Origin: Deltaproteobacteria bacterium
Lineage (GTDB): Bacteria > UBA10199 > JACPAL01 > JACOUP01
Assembly (NCBI GenBank): GCA_016177765.1
Contig: JACOUP010000008.1
Span: 1,089,165 to 1,153,164 of the forward strand
DNA length: 64,000 nucleotides
Direction of reading: 5' to 3'
Below are positions 50,659-60,040 of the stretch, piece after piece. Below the pieces are notes generated by a model that ran no database searches, had not been told where the DNA came from, and saw only the letters and a program-made list of their open reading frames with translations. Position numbers and translations under genes: made by a program. Numbering within the stretch: position 1 is the stretch's first letter; every line of letters starts with the position of its first letter.

Positions 50659-52845
50659 ATGGGTGTGCCCTCTCCAAAATTTAAAGAGGTTAAAGTATCC
50701 CTTCCGGAAGACCCTCACGGCAAGGTGATCTACAAGGCCCTGGATGAACAAGGGTATGGAACCTTTCCGGCCTTGTCTGAAGCCCTCAATGACTCATTTT
50801 CACCTGGTGTCATTGACGAAACGGAGCTCCTGGACCAGCCGTCGCTCCGCCAGTTTTGTTCGTTGCGAGAGAAACCCCCTCTGATGACCTATGCCAGTTA
50901 CCTGACGGACAGGGCTCTTGGGAAGAGGACTCTCTTACAGGCTGTGGGGAATTTCCTTGTTAAAATGAGTTATCGTTTGACGGAATCGGGTCGTGCGGCA
51001 TGGAGTGTTATTGAGGAGGTTCGTGAGGATGATCGGGTTGTTGCCGCTACCCGGTTTCTTGCCGTTATCCAGAATCAGGGGCTCCTTTCCAATCTGCCGG
51101 AGGAATCGGTTACGCAACTGATGATTCTTGCCTCAGAGATTTTTCAGGAGGCGCCGGACGTCAGGGTGAAGAGGGTGGGTGAAAACCTTGTGGGGGCATT
51201 GGGGGTCTGGAAGACGAGCCATCACGAACCACCCTTGGGTGGATCACCCTTGGAGGTCTGTCCGCCCCCTCAGGTTTATACCTTTAACCCCACCCCCTTG
51301 CCCCCTGTGGAGGCGTTAGAAATGCCTGACGGCCTCGATTCTTTGATCCGTTACTGGCATTGGGTCTACTTCTCCGACCGGTTGTGGGTGACCTATGCCA
51401 GAAAATTTAGCAAGGGAGAGATGTCCATTGTTAACTACAAGGGAGAGGGGTTCGGGACCGATCGGGAGGGAGAGACCTACCGGCTGACCGTTGAACAGAT
51501 GCAACAAGACGGGATTGGATTCAAGGTTTATACCCCCTCCTATCGTGAACTGGAAAGATCGGGCAAGCGACATCCCCAGATTGTCAGGATTATCCAAAGA
51601 GCCGCTGAGGAAGAGAAAGAAAGGCTCGATGAAAAGGCGCGGGAAGTTTTTAAAAAAAGGGCGGAGAAGGATGGGGAGGTTTTTGAAGGGTATAATTATC
51701 TTTCCGGGAGAGAGGCGGATATCACGGCGGCGGCCACCCGTTTTTCTGCCTGGCAGGTCTATCTGGAGGTGATCTTTGAAGAGGCCTTCCGCGGCGCCCT
51801 CCCTGATGACAAATTGCCGGATTCCCGTCACCTGGCTAAATTGGCGATTATTGAATCGGAGGCCCAGGCGAATCCACCTCCCCCCAATGGTTCCTGCGCC
51901 ACCGGGCCTTATCAGATTGTTGTCTTTGATGAGAAGAAAAGGGGCCGCAGGAGATATAACGAATATTGTCGTCTTGAGTTCAAAGATCCCAAATTTCGTT
52001 ACGGCCTCGAGATCAATCAAAGAAAAGGGATTGATGAGCGTCGTAATTTCATTTTTTCGGGACAGGCCGCCGCGAGGATCCTTCGCCAGGGGTTTGATGC
52101 CGTTGTCCAGGATGGTTATATCCGCAAGGGAGTCGGTTTTGACAGGTCCCAAGCCCTTTGGGTCTCCACAAGCACCTACCACGCCGGGATCGGTACCCTC
52201 CGCATCGGTCTGCGTGGAGCGTTGGATGATATGATCAGAAAAAAAGAGGAAGAGCTTGCCAGGAAGGAAGACGGGAATAATGGGGCCGCCGGCAAGAAGG
52301 GAAGATCGAAGAAGAGACAAAAGCCTCCCCCGATTCCCCTGCCGACGGCGGCCGATGTTTTCAAACATCTGTTTACCAGCCCCCTCCGGGTGGCCCGGTT
52401 TCGCGATGACTCCAAGGATTACCCCCCCCAATTGTGGCCGGCCATCGAGGCGGCCGAGTCATTGGATGCCGGAAAAAGACTTCCTTTTCCTCTTCTTGTC
52501 GTCGTAGAGCTGGCGCAAATCAGCCAGCCGATCCCTTTTCAGGAGATGGTGGACCAGCTCTCCCGGAACGGGTTTCAGCCGTACAACCCGCAGTATGATG
52601 AGAAACAGTTTTATACGAGTGGAAACTCAAACGGCCAGGCGACTTTGGAAAAGAGGGCCCGGTTTCTCCTGCGTCAGGGGGATGTCAAGAGGTTGACCGG
52701 CTGGCTTGTCGGCAACAATTACGTTTCCAGAGATCAGATCAGAATAATTCCCTTGAAACTGCCAGACGCTGTTCAGGTTCGAGAGGACCGGATCCCAAGC
52801 AGCCCGCTACGGGTCTCTCCTGCGGTTGCCGATGCCGGGAAGTAG
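50659..52845 (+). CDS. Large unrecognised protein with a lysozyme-like patch
   Basis: A 728-residue protein with no signal peptide and no membrane segment. Most of it I do not recognise. Around residue 395-420, [12 protein letters not shown] followed by [13 protein letters not shown] recalls the Glu and G-P-Y/M-Q-I segments of lytic transglycosylases, and [11 protein letters not shown] recalls their later Y-N-A-G motif. The agreement is partial. A Pro-rich segment near residue 190-215 includes a family A repeat ([10 protein letters not shown]), and a Lys-rich segment ([11 protein letters not shown]) lies near 545. It is transcribed divergently from the ethylmalonyl-CoA operon and overlaps the malic enzyme gene tail to tail by 73 bases. 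Confidence 0.6.
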   Translation: MGVPSPKFKEVKVSLPEDPHGKVIYKALDEQGYGTFPALSEALNDSFSPGVIDETELLDQPSLRQFCSLREKPPLMTYASYLTDRALGKRTLLQAVGNFLVKMSYRLTESGRAAWSVIEEVREDDRVVAATRFLAVIQNQGLLSNLPEESVTQLMILASEIFQEAPDVRVKRVGENLVGALGVWKTSHHEPPLGGSPLEVCPPPQVYTFNPTPLPPVEALEMPDGLDSLIRYWHWVYFSDRLWVTYARKFSKGEMSIVNYKGEGFGTDREGETYRLTVEQMQQDGIGFKVYTPSYRELERSGKRHPQIVRIIQRAAEEEKERLDEKAREVFKKRAEKDGEVFEGYNYLSGREADITAAATRFSAWQVYLEVIFEEAFRGALPDDKLPDSRHLAKLAIIESEAQANPPPPNGSCATGPYQIVVFDEKKRGRRRYNEYCRLEFKDPKFRYGLEINQRKGIDERRNFIFSGQAAARILRQGFDAVVQDGYIRKGVGFDRSQALWVSTSTYHAGIGTLRIGLRGALDDMIRKKEEELARKEDGNNGAAGKKGRSKKRQKPPPIPLPTAADVFKHLFTSPLRVARFRDDSKDYPPQLWPAIEAAESLDAGKRLPFPLLVVVELAQISQPIPFQEMVDQLSRNGFQPYNPQYDEKQFYTSGNSNGQATLEKRARFLLRQGDVKRLTGWLVGNNYVSRDQIRIIPLKLPDAVQVREDRIPSSPLRVSPAVADAGK
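51224..51255. repeat. Family A palindromes in the 728-residue protein gene
   Basis: CGAACCACCC, TT, GGGTGGATCACCC (51238-51250), TT, GGAGG: period 15. It reads [10 protein letters not shown] in a Pro-rich linker. Confidence 0.8.
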
Positions 52846-54113
52846 CGGGTCAGTCTTCTTTCATAGTCTTCCCAATCCTGGATAGGTCGTGTCGCCACAC
52901 CGCTCTGCATGGCCGCCTTAGCCACGGCAGGAACCTCCCAGAGGAGGACACGCCGGTCAAACGGCTTGGGGATAATATATTGGGGTCCGAATTCCAAGGA
53001 GATATTGGCATAGATTTTTCTGACTTCCGAAGGGACCGGTTCACGGGCCAGGGCGGCCAGTGCCTTAGAAGCCGCGATCTTCATCTCCATCGTAATCCGC
53101 GTTGCCCCGACATCCAGGGCCCCTCGAAAGATAAAGGGAAAGCCCAAAACGTTATTAACCTGGTTGGGGTAATCCGAACGGCCAGTTGCCATAATCAGAT
53201 CCTGGCGGACGGCAACCGCCTCCTCATAGTTGATTTCCGGATCAGGATTGGCCAAGGCGAAGACAATCGGTTTGGCCGCCATCGAACGGAGCATCTCTGG
53301 TGTGACGAGCCCTTTTGAAGAAACGCCGATGAACAAATCAGCCCCTTCAAACGCCTCGGCCAGTGTTCTCTTGCTGGTGGGGTGGGCAAACTGCCGGCGG
53401 TATCGTTCAATCTCTTCCCTCTCGGAATGAACGATCCCCTTGCGATCACAGAGGGTAATCTGTTCCTTCTCCATCCCCATCGAACAAAACATCTTGGCGC
53501 AGGCGATCGCGGCGGCACCGGCACCGGAAAAGACAACCTGAATATTCTTGATGTTTTTGTTGATGAGATCGAGGGCGTTGATCAGGGCGGCGGTTGCAAT
53601 GATCGCAGTCCCATGCTGGTCGTCATGAAAAACGGGGATGTTCATGGAGGAGATCAGTTTCTCCTCGATCGCAAAACAGTCGGGGGCCTTGATATCCTCA
53701 AGATTGATCCCGCCAAAGGTTGGTTCCAGGGCTTGTACGGCCTGAATAAAACGGTCGGGGCTGGCGGCATCCAATTCCAGATCGAAGGCATCAATACCGG
53801 CGAATTTTTTAAAGAGAACCGACTTCCCCTCCATCACCGGTTTTGCGGCTACAGGGCCGATATCTCCGAGACCGAGGACAGCCGTTCCGTTGGTAATAAT
53901 GGCGACCAGATTGCCGCGATTGGTGTATTTAAAAGAGTCGAGGGGATTTTTTTCTATCTCTCGACAAGGCTCGGCAACGCCGGGGGTATAGGCGAGCGAA
54001 AGGTCCCTCTGGGTCTCGCAAGGTTTAGTGGGATGGATCTCGATTTTACCGTTTCTCCCCTCCGCATGGTAGGAGAGTGCTTCTTCTTTGGTGATCATCT
54101 GTTTTTGAGTCAT
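52773..54113 (-). CDS. NAD(P)-dependent malic enzyme
   Basis: Converts malate to pyruvate and CO2. The ATG at 54113 ([19 protein letters not shown]) overlaps the upstream malic enzyme gene by four bases. The 446-residue short bacterial form shows [54 protein letters not shown] and the nucleotide loop [13 protein letters not shown]. The C-terminus overlaps the convergent 728-residue gene. Together with its neighbour it would drain malate formed from glyoxylate and acetyl-CoA to pyruvate. Confidence 0.94.
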   Translation of the reverse strand: MTQKQMITKEEALSYHAEGRNGKIEIHPTKPCETQRDLSLAYTPGVAEPCREIEKNPLDSFKYTNRGNLVAIITNGTAVLGLGDIGPVAAKPVMEGKSVLFKKFAGIDAFDLELDAASPDRFIQAVQALEPTFGGINLEDIKAPDCFAIEEKLISSMNIPVFHDDQHGTAIIATAALINALDLINKNIKNIQVVFSGAGAAAIACAKMFCSMGMEKEQITLCDRKGIVHSEREEIERYRRQFAHPTSKRTLAEAFEGADLFIGVSSKGLVTPEMLRSMAAKPIVFALANPDPEINYEEAVAVRQDLIMATGRSDYPNQVNNVLGFPFIFRGALDVGATRITMEMKIAASKALAALAREPVPSEVRKIYANISLEFGPQYIIPKPFDRRVLLWEVPAVAKAAMQSGVATRPIQDWEDYERRLTRYFPASATAGETRSGLLGIRSSRT

Positions 54114-55474
54114 CGGGGCTCCTCGTTTTCTCCAAAATAATCTTTGTCGAGTGAAATGGTAGCCATCCCTGTGGTCACGGCGGCCCTGGCAACGGCGCGG
54201 GCGACCCTCTGATGTACCCACGGGTCAAGGGGGGAGGGGACCAATTCTCTTTCCGGGGCGGCGTGGGCGATCGCCTCGGCCGCGGCGATGTACATTTCCT
54301 TGTTCATCTTTTGCGCCCCAGAATCCAGGACCCCTTTCCAGATCCCCGGGTAGCCGATCAGGTTGTTGATCTGGGCCCCGTCCGAGGCAAACGAGGCCCC
54401 CGCTTTCAGGGCCTCCACGATGGAGATCTCCGGCTGGGGGTTGGAGAGGGCGAGGATCACCTGTCCCTTCCGGACCATTGTTGGTTTGATCAGTCCCTCC
54501 TGACCCGTTGTGGAAATAACCAGATTGGCCTTCTTCATCAGCTCCTCCAGTGTGGCGGTGGTCCCTCCAAATTTTTTGTGTCTCTGGAGGGATTCCTCTT
54601 TGAGGTCAAAACCGATGACCGGTTTTGAAGTGTATTTCATGATCAGCCGGGCAATTGCGGATCCGGCGGCCCCGAGGCCAATCTGCCCGATGGTGACCTC
54701 ATGAATATCAAGTTCCGCCATTTTGCAGGCGTTGATGGCGGCGGCAAGGCTCACCACCGCGGTTCCATGCTGGTCATCATGCATGATGGGGATAGGCAGT
54801 TTCTGGAGACGTTCTTCGATCTCAAAGCAGTCCGGGGTCTGGATATCCTCGAGCTGAATGGCGGCGAACGTCTTTGAAATAGTCTCCACCGTTTTTACGA
54901 AGAGATTGATATCCGTTGTGTTAATCAGGATTGGGATCATGTTGAGACCGGTGAATTGGGCAAACAGGGCCGCTTTCCCCTCCATGACCGGCATCGAGGG
55001 GACTGGTCCCAGATTGCCAAGCCCCAAGACACGACTCCCGTTGGTCACCAGGGCCACCGTTTTAGAAATAGTAGTATAGCTGACCGCTTGTTTTGGATCA
55101 TCATGGATCAGTTTGCAGACGGAGGCGACACCGGGGGTATAGACCTTTCTCAAATCCTCAATCGATTGCACCGGAAAGGTCGGCTGAAGGCTCAATTTCC
55201 CTCCCTGGTGAAGTTCCAAGACATCATCGATCACCTGTTGCAGTTCAACGTCGGGTGTCTTTTCGGCCGCCTTGATGACCCGGGCGAGCCCGGCTTCGTC
55301 ATCAACGATGATCGAAATGTCGCGGACGTTGTGGAGTTCACCCACCAAAACAGTGCTGATTTCGCCGATATCGGCACCGGCCTTGGAGAGGGCCGTGATG
55401 AGCGCCGCCAGCGTCCCCCGCACATTTTTATTTTTACACCGCAGGGTTCTGACGATCTTTTGTTTGTAGAGCAT
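54110..55474 (-). CDS. Malic enzyme with N-terminal ACT domain
   Basis: A 454-residue malic enzyme with an extra domain of about 85 residues resembling ACT ([20 protein letters not shown], followed by [10 protein letters not shown]), which usually binds amino acids or other small effectors. The catalytic part has [52 protein letters not shown] and [12 protein letters not shown]. It is clearly diverged from the next malic enzyme, so they probably differ in cofactor or control. Confidence 0.92.
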   Translation of the reverse strand: MLYKQKIVRTLRCKNKNVRGTLAALITALSKAGADIGEISTVLVGELHNVRDISIIVDDEAGLARVIKAAEKTPDVELQQVIDDVLELHQGGKLSLQPTFPVQSIEDLRKVYTPGVASVCKLIHDDPKQAVSYTTISKTVALVTNGSRVLGLGNLGPVPSMPVMEGKAALFAQFTGLNMIPILINTTDINLFVKTVETISKTFAAIQLEDIQTPDCFEIEERLQKLPIPIMHDDQHGTAVVSLAAAINACKMAELDIHEVTIGQIGLGAAGSAIARLIMKYTSKPVIGFDLKEESLQRHKKFGGTTATLEELMKKANLVISTTGQEGLIKPTMVRKGQVILALSNPQPEISIVEALKAGASFASDGAQINNLIGYPGIWKGVLDSGAQKMNKEMYIAAAEAIAHAAPERELVPSPLDPWVHQRVARAVARAAVTTGMATISLDKDYFGENEEPR

Positions 55475-55480
55475 ACGATT

Positions 55481-55990
55481 TTAAGAAGTTCCGAGGTGAT
55501 GGCTGATGTATTGAAGGATGTCCCGGATCGAGATGATCCCGGAGGGCCTTCCCTCTTTGAGGATCGGGATATGACGGAACCCCCCGAGAGACATCTTGTT
55601 CAAGGCGGTGGCAATCGAATCCGTTTCGCGCAAACTTTCCGGGTCGGGAGTCATCACTTGGGAGACAGGAGAGGAAAGTGTTACCTTCCCCAATACCTTG
55701 AAGAGGAGGTCCCGCTCCGACAGGATCCCTTTGAGGAAATTCCCTTCGGTGATGAGCAGGCAACCGATCTTGGATTGTTTCATCTTCTCGACTGCGTTTA
55801 GAAGGGATTCTTTTTCAGAGATAGCAATTGGTTTTTTGGGGGACAGTTTCTTGATCGGGTCTTCCATGAGGGATCGGCCAATTTCGGTTTTGGGAGAAGA
55901 GATCCCGTCCAGACTCATGAGCGATTCATTGCAGTTCTCACAAAAATCATCGCCGGGAATATTCTTATGGCCGCAGGAAGGGCAGATCAT
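55481..55990 (-). CDS. Zinc-ribbon CBS-pair protein
   Basis: A 169-residue protein with an N-terminal zinc ribbon (CPSCGHKN...FCENCNESL) and two CBS domains (about 55-165), ending GFRHIPILKEGRPSGIISIRDILQYI. CBS pairs bind adenine nucleotides, so it may be an energy sensor. Its end comes before the ACT malic enzyme and its start overlaps korB by four bases, so it probably regulates, or is co-regulated with, central carbon enzymes. Confidence 0.88.
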   Translation of the reverse strand: MICPSCGHKNIPGDDFCENCNESLMSLDGISSPKTEIGRSLMEDPIKKLSPKKPIAISEKESLLNAVEKMKQSKIGCLLITEGNFLKGILSERDLLFKVLGKVTLSSPVSQVMTPDPESLRETDSIATALNKMSLGGFRHIPILKEGRPSGIISIRDILQYISHHLGTS

Positions 55991-57045
55991 TGTTTGCCTC
56001 CTTTGGGTGACCCACCCTCAATGACCCAGGTGTCGCCGCTATGGAGCAGGGCCTCCAGACTGCCGGGGCCAGATTTTTCACGGGCCGCCTCGACCTGATG
56101 GCTGACCAAGTCTTCATAGGTCTCCTTTTGAACCGACCGGAAGACCCCCACGGGGATAGGGAACTCGGGGGCGCTGATGCGGGAGAGGAAAAAGGCATAA
56201 GAAGAGTCTTCGGAATTTTCATCATGGATGACGAGGTCTTTTTCGGTGACACCGTTAGGTTGGCCGAGTGTCACCACTTCCGGCTTGAAATTTTTCATCC
56301 GGATCCCCTTGTCCCGGTTTTTGCCGAAGATGAGCGGCTTTCCATGCTCCAGAGAAATCATATTATCCGAGCGGAGCTGGCGGTCGGTGACTTCTTTGAA
56401 GGCGTCATCATTGAAGATGACGCAGTTTTGAAAAATCTCAACGAAGGCGCTCCCCTCGTGGCGAGCCGCTTTTCTCAAAACAGAACCCAGGTTCTGATTA
56501 TCGGAATCGATGGTTCGAGCCACAAAGGTGGCCTCCGCCCCGAGGGCCAGGGAAATCGGATTAACGGGGTAATCGACCGATCCGTACGGGGTTGATTTTG
56601 TCTTTTTCCCAAACTCGGAGGTGGGGGAGTATTGCCCTTTGGTCAGCCCATAAATCTTGTTATTGAAGAGGAGAATCTTGAGATCGACGTTTCGTCTGAG
56701 GGAGTGGATCAGATGATTACCGCCAATACTCAAGGCATCCCCATCGCCAGTGACGACCCAAACTTGCAGGTCTGGTCGGTGGGCCTTGATCCCTGTGGCG
56801 ATGGCCGGGGCCCGGCCATGGATCGTATGAAAGCCGTAGGTGTTGACATAGTACGGAAGTCGGGAGGAGCAACCGATCCCTGAAACAAAGACGAAATTTT
56901 CGCGAGGGATGCCCAATTCCGGGAGGATCTTTTGGACCTGGGCGAGGATCGCATAGTCACCACAGCCGGGGCACCAACGGACATCTTGGTTGGAGACAAA
57001 ATCCTGCCGTGTTAATTGGGGGAGGCTAGTTGTTTCTCCGGCCAT
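55987..57045 (-). CDS. korB: 2-Oxoacid:ferredoxin oxidoreductase, beta subunit
   Basis: TPP-binding subunit (352 residues) of a 2-oxoglutarate (or similar) oxidoreductase. Signatures: VRWCPGCGDYAIL, the TPP/Mg motif VTGDGDALSIGGNHLIH, LFNNKIYGLTKGQYSPTS. A further Cys at SGIGCSSR fits the Fe-S ligands of the family. Its C-terminal tail EGGSPKGGKQ is written by a family A-like palindrome (56006-56018). It overlaps korA by 34 bases. Confidence 0.93.
   Translation of the reverse strand: MAGETTSLPQLTRQDFVSNQDVRWCPGCGDYAILAQVQKILPELGIPRENFVFVSGIGCSSRLPYYVNTYGFHTIHGRAPAIATGIKAHRPDLQVWVVTGDGDALSIGGNHLIHSLRRNVDLKILLFNNKIYGLTKGQYSPTSEFGKKTKSTPYGSVDYPVNPISLALGAEATFVARTIDSDNQNLGSVLRKAARHEGSAFVEIFQNCVIFNDDAFKEVTDRQLRSDNMISLEHGKPLIFGKNRDKGIRMKNFKPEVVTLGQPNGVTEKDLVIHDENSEDSSYAFFLSRISAPEFPIPVGVFRSVQKETYEDLVSHQVEAAREKSGPGSLEALLHSGDTWVIEGGSPKGGKQ
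56003..56020. repeat. Family A-like palindrome at the korB C-terminus
   Basis: GGGTGACCCACCC (56006-56018) with TTT in front, reading GGSPKGG on the coding strand. It is less perfect than the other copies, so membership is tentative. Confidence 0.5.
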
Positions 57046-58910
57046 GGTTTTACCTTTCTTGTTTGCAGGATTTTTTCAATCCCGTTCATAATCTCTTTGA
57101 CCTTAAATGGCTGACCCTGGACCTTTGTCAGACTCTGGGCCTCGACGCCAAACTGGCCGCGAAGGATAAAAGCCAACTGCCCCAGATTAAGTTCAGGGAC
57201 AAGAATCTTTTCGAACGAGCCCAAGACCTCGGACAGATTTTTGGGGAATGGATTGAGGTAGCGGAGATGAATACTGGAAACGGAATACCCTTTTCTTTGC
57301 ATCTCCTCGACCGCCGAGGTGATGGCGCCATAGGTCCCCCCCCATCCGACCACCAGAAGATCTCCTCCCTCTTTGCCAAAGACCTTGACGTCAGGAATCG
57401 ACTGGGCCACGCGGGCAACTTTCTCCGTCCTGAGGTGGACCATCAGTTCATGATTCTTCGGGTCATAGCAGACATTACCGGTGACGTTTTCTTTTTCAAG
57501 ACCGCCAATTCGGTGTTCCAGCCCTGGAGTTCCGGGGATGGCCCATGGCCGGGCCAGCGTTTTTTCATTCCTGAGGTAGGGTTTAAAACTCTCGGCCTCT
57601 GTGGGGTGGGTGATTTTGATTCTTGGAAGGCTTTCGATCGCGGGGACCAGCCATGGTTCGCTCCCATTGGCCAAAAAGCCATCGGAAAGATAAATCACCG
57701 GTGTCATGTATTCTACGGCGATTCGGAACGCCTCGATCGCCATCAGAAAACAATCGGAGGGAGAACAGGGGGCAACGACCGCCAACGGCGCCTCTGAGTT
57801 ACGCCCAAAAAAGGCCTGGAACAGGTCGGCCTGTTCGGTCTTCGTCGGCAATCCTGTGGAGGGTCCTCCTCTTTGGACGTCGACAATAACCATCGGAAGC
57901 TCCGCCATGATGGCGAGGCTGATCGTTTCTGACTTGAGGGCGAGACCCGGTCCGCTGGTTCCGGTCAGCCCAAGGGCACCGGTAAAGGCGGCCCCCAGTG
58001 CCGCACCGGCCGCGGCAATCTCATCCTCCATTTGCAGGGTTTTCACGCCAAAATTTTTGTGCTTGGAAAGTTCATGGAGAATGTCCGAGGCAGGGGTGAT
58101 CGGGTAGCTGGCGTACACGAGTGGTTTCCCGGCCAGCTGTGAAGCGGCGACGAAGCCGATGGCGGTCGCCTCATTCCCGGTAATGTTTCTGTATTTACCC
58201 GGGGCGAGCTTTGCCTTCGGGACATGATAATGTTTTTTGAAAAGTTCCGCTGTCTCCCCGTAATGATAGCCGGCCTTCAAGGCCATCTCGTTCGCCTTGG
58301 CGATCTCCCCTTTAAACTTTTTGTTGATCCAGCCAGTGGTGACATCAAGGGTTCTGTCGTACAACCAGAACATGAGCCCCAAGGCGTAGAAGTTTTTGCA
58401 ACGATCAATCTCCTTTTTGCCCAAAGAGGTTCCTTGGATAGAATTGGCATTGAGTGTCGTGATCGGGAGTTGATAAACCTCGTAACGACCGAGACCACCA
58501 TCGGTCAATGGGTTTGTGGCGTACCCCGCTTTTTTGAGGTTCCCTTCGGTAAAGGCATCCATATTGACGATCAGCATCCCTCCTTCTTCGAGGTCTTTCA
58601 GATTTGTCTTGAGGGCGGCCGGGTTCATGGCGACAAGGACATTAGGGGCATCTCCCGGGGTACGGATGTCCCGGCTGGAAAAATTGATCTGATAACCCGA
58701 AACGCCGGCCAATGAACCGGCGGGGGCCCGGATTTCAGCCGGGTAGTCGGGGAAGGTGGAAAGGTCATTGCCCAGCGTCGCTGTCGTTGTCGTAAATTGC
58801 ATCCCGGTCAACTGCATGCCATCCCCGGAATCGCCGCAAAAACGGATGACGACGTCCTGTTTTTCTTCTACCCCTTTACCGATTGTCACCCCTTTCTTAT
58901 CCTGACTCAT
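57012..58910 (-). CDS. korA: 2-Oxoacid:ferredoxin oxidoreductase, fused gamma-alpha subunit
   Basis: A 632-residue subunit with the gamma domain first (VIRFCGDSGDGMQLTGMQF, PAEIRAPAGSLAGVSGYQI) and the pyrimidine-binding alpha domain after it (ASYPITPASDILHELSK, GTSGPGLALKSE). With KorB it oxidises 2-oxoglutarate, or reduces succinyl-CoA, using ferredoxin. The exact 2-oxoacid is inferred from similarity to KorAB. No separate ferredoxin-like delta subunit is encoded next to it. Confidence 0.92.
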   Translation of the reverse strand: MSQDKKGVTIGKGVEEKQDVVIRFCGDSGDGMQLTGMQFTTTTATLGNDLSTFPDYPAEIRAPAGSLAGVSGYQINFSSRDIRTPGDAPNVLVAMNPAALKTNLKDLEEGGMLIVNMDAFTEGNLKKAGYATNPLTDGGLGRYEVYQLPITTLNANSIQGTSLGKKEIDRCKNFYALGLMFWLYDRTLDVTTGWINKKFKGEIAKANEMALKAGYHYGETAELFKKHYHVPKAKLAPGKYRNITGNEATAIGFVAASQLAGKPLVYASYPITPASDILHELSKHKNFGVKTLQMEDEIAAAGAALGAAFTGALGLTGTSGPGLALKSETISLAIMAELPMVIVDVQRGGPSTGLPTKTEQADLFQAFFGRNSEAPLAVVAPCSPSDCFLMAIEAFRIAVEYMTPVIYLSDGFLANGSEPWLVPAIESLPRIKITHPTEAESFKPYLRNEKTLARPWAIPGTPGLEHRIGGLEKENVTGNVCYDPKNHELMVHLRTEKVARVAQSIPDVKVFGKEGGDLLVVGWGGTYGAITSAVEEMQRKGYSVSSIHLRYLNPFPKNLSEVLGSFEKILVPELNLGQLAFILRGQFGVEAQSLTKVQGQPFKVKEIMNGIEKILQTRKVKPWPEKQLASPN

Positions 58911-58932
58911 CTTCTTCTTTCCTTTCAGCCTT

Positions 58933-59403
58933 TCAAGCCCCGTCAGGGCTTTTTTGCTCCTGGTGCGGGTCGGGTGGCAGATTCAACACCTCGTACGGAA
59001 AATGCTCCGCCAGGTACATGATTATATCACTCGTTGAGATAAGACCGCAAATCACTCCCCCCTCCTTAAGAATCGGCAGGCGTCGATAACCCCCCTTGGA
59101 CATGATTTGTATCGCGGTGGCTATGGAATCGTCCATTCGGATCGTCTTTGGTTTAGGGGTCATGAACCGATCAATGGGGGAAGAAACCAACTCTTGAGAC
59201 TCAGTCACAATCTTTGTCAGGGCATCTCTTTCGGTAAAAATTCCCACGAGAGCCCCCTTTTTTTGAATGAGTGCGCTTCCCTTTTTCTCTTTTTGCATCC
59301 TCTGAACAACTTCTTTGAGTGGTGTTCCGGATTCTACAATAAGAGCCGGTCTCATTCGAAGATGCTTGATTTTAGCCTGCTTGAGGGCCTTTCGCAGTTC
59401 CAT
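58933..59403 (-). CDS. CBS-pair protein
   Basis: A 156-residue protein made of two CBS domains, with GVPLKEVVQ-like spacing, GIFTERDALTKIV and RLPILKEGGVICGLISTSDIIMYL. The ATG at 59403 has AAGGAG upstream. It resembles the CBS protein at 55481 but lacks the zinc ribbon. It precedes korA on the same strand, so KorAB lies between two CBS proteins, suggesting adenylate-linked control. Confidence 0.88.
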   Translation of the reverse strand: MELRKALKQAKIKHLRMRPALIVESGTPLKEVVQRMQKEKKGSALIQKKGALVGIFTERDALTKIVTESQELVSSPIDRFMTPKPKTIRMDDSIATAIQIMSKGGYRRLPILKEGGVICGLISTSDIIMYLAEHFPYEVLNLPPDPHQEQKSPDGA

Positions 59404-59524
59404 GGTGACACTCCTTTCATACTCCAGAGAAGAGGGATCTGTCAAATCGGGTATGAATTGTAAAACGGGCTATCGGTTTGACTTAAAGGGGAACTTCTGT
59501 CAATAGGGTAGTGTCGAATTGAGG

Positions 59525-60040
59525 ATGATGGGGATCATGTTCGAAAAACAGGGAAAATACGGTTTTTGGCAGCGGGTTTATCTGGTGGAGGCGGTAAGAG
59601 GGCTCTGGACAACGGGGCTTCACTTTTTCAGGAATTTTGTCGGCTTGAAAAAGATCGGAACCTACGAATATCCGGAAAAACCGAAACCGATTCCGGAGGG
59701 ATATCGGGCAGAACACCGGCTGATGCTCCGGCCGGACAATTCGATCCGGTGTACCGCCTGTATGCTTTGCGCCACCGCCTGCCCGGCGGAGTGTATTGAA
59801 ATTGTGGCGGCGGAAAATCCTGACCCCAAGATTGAAAAACAGCCGACAGTCTATAACATTAACTTATTGAGGTGTGTTTTCTGCGGACTTTGTGTGGAGG
59901 CCTGCCCCTGCGATGCGATCCGGATGGATACGAAGCAAATTGACATGGCCGGATTCACACGCGGCGAATTCATCCGAGATATCGATTATCTGACACAAAA
60001 CCATCCCGAGGGGATGAGTCCTATTTCAATTGCGCCATGA
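59525..60040 (+). CDS. nuoI: NADH-quinone oxidoreductase subunit I (8Fe ferredoxin type)
   Basis: A 171-residue protein with two [4Fe-4S] motifs (CTACMLCATACP and CVFCGLCVEACP) and the NuoI N-terminal helix region. NuoI carries electrons through complex I. Several Met codons (59525, 59528, 59537) could serve as start; 59525 is taken. It stands alone, without other nuo genes, and its stop overlaps the isocitrate dehydrogenase ATG. It could instead accept electrons from ferredoxin enzymes such as KorAB (inference). Confidence 0.9.
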   Translation: MMGIMFEKQGKYGFWQRVYLVEAVRGLWTTGLHFFRNFVGLKKIGTYEYPEKPKPIPEGYRAEHRLMLRPDNSIRCTACMLCATACPAECIEIVAAENPDPKIEKQPTVYNINLLRCVFCGLCVEACPCDAIRMDTKQIDMAGFTRGEFIRDIDYLTQNHPEGMSPISIAP

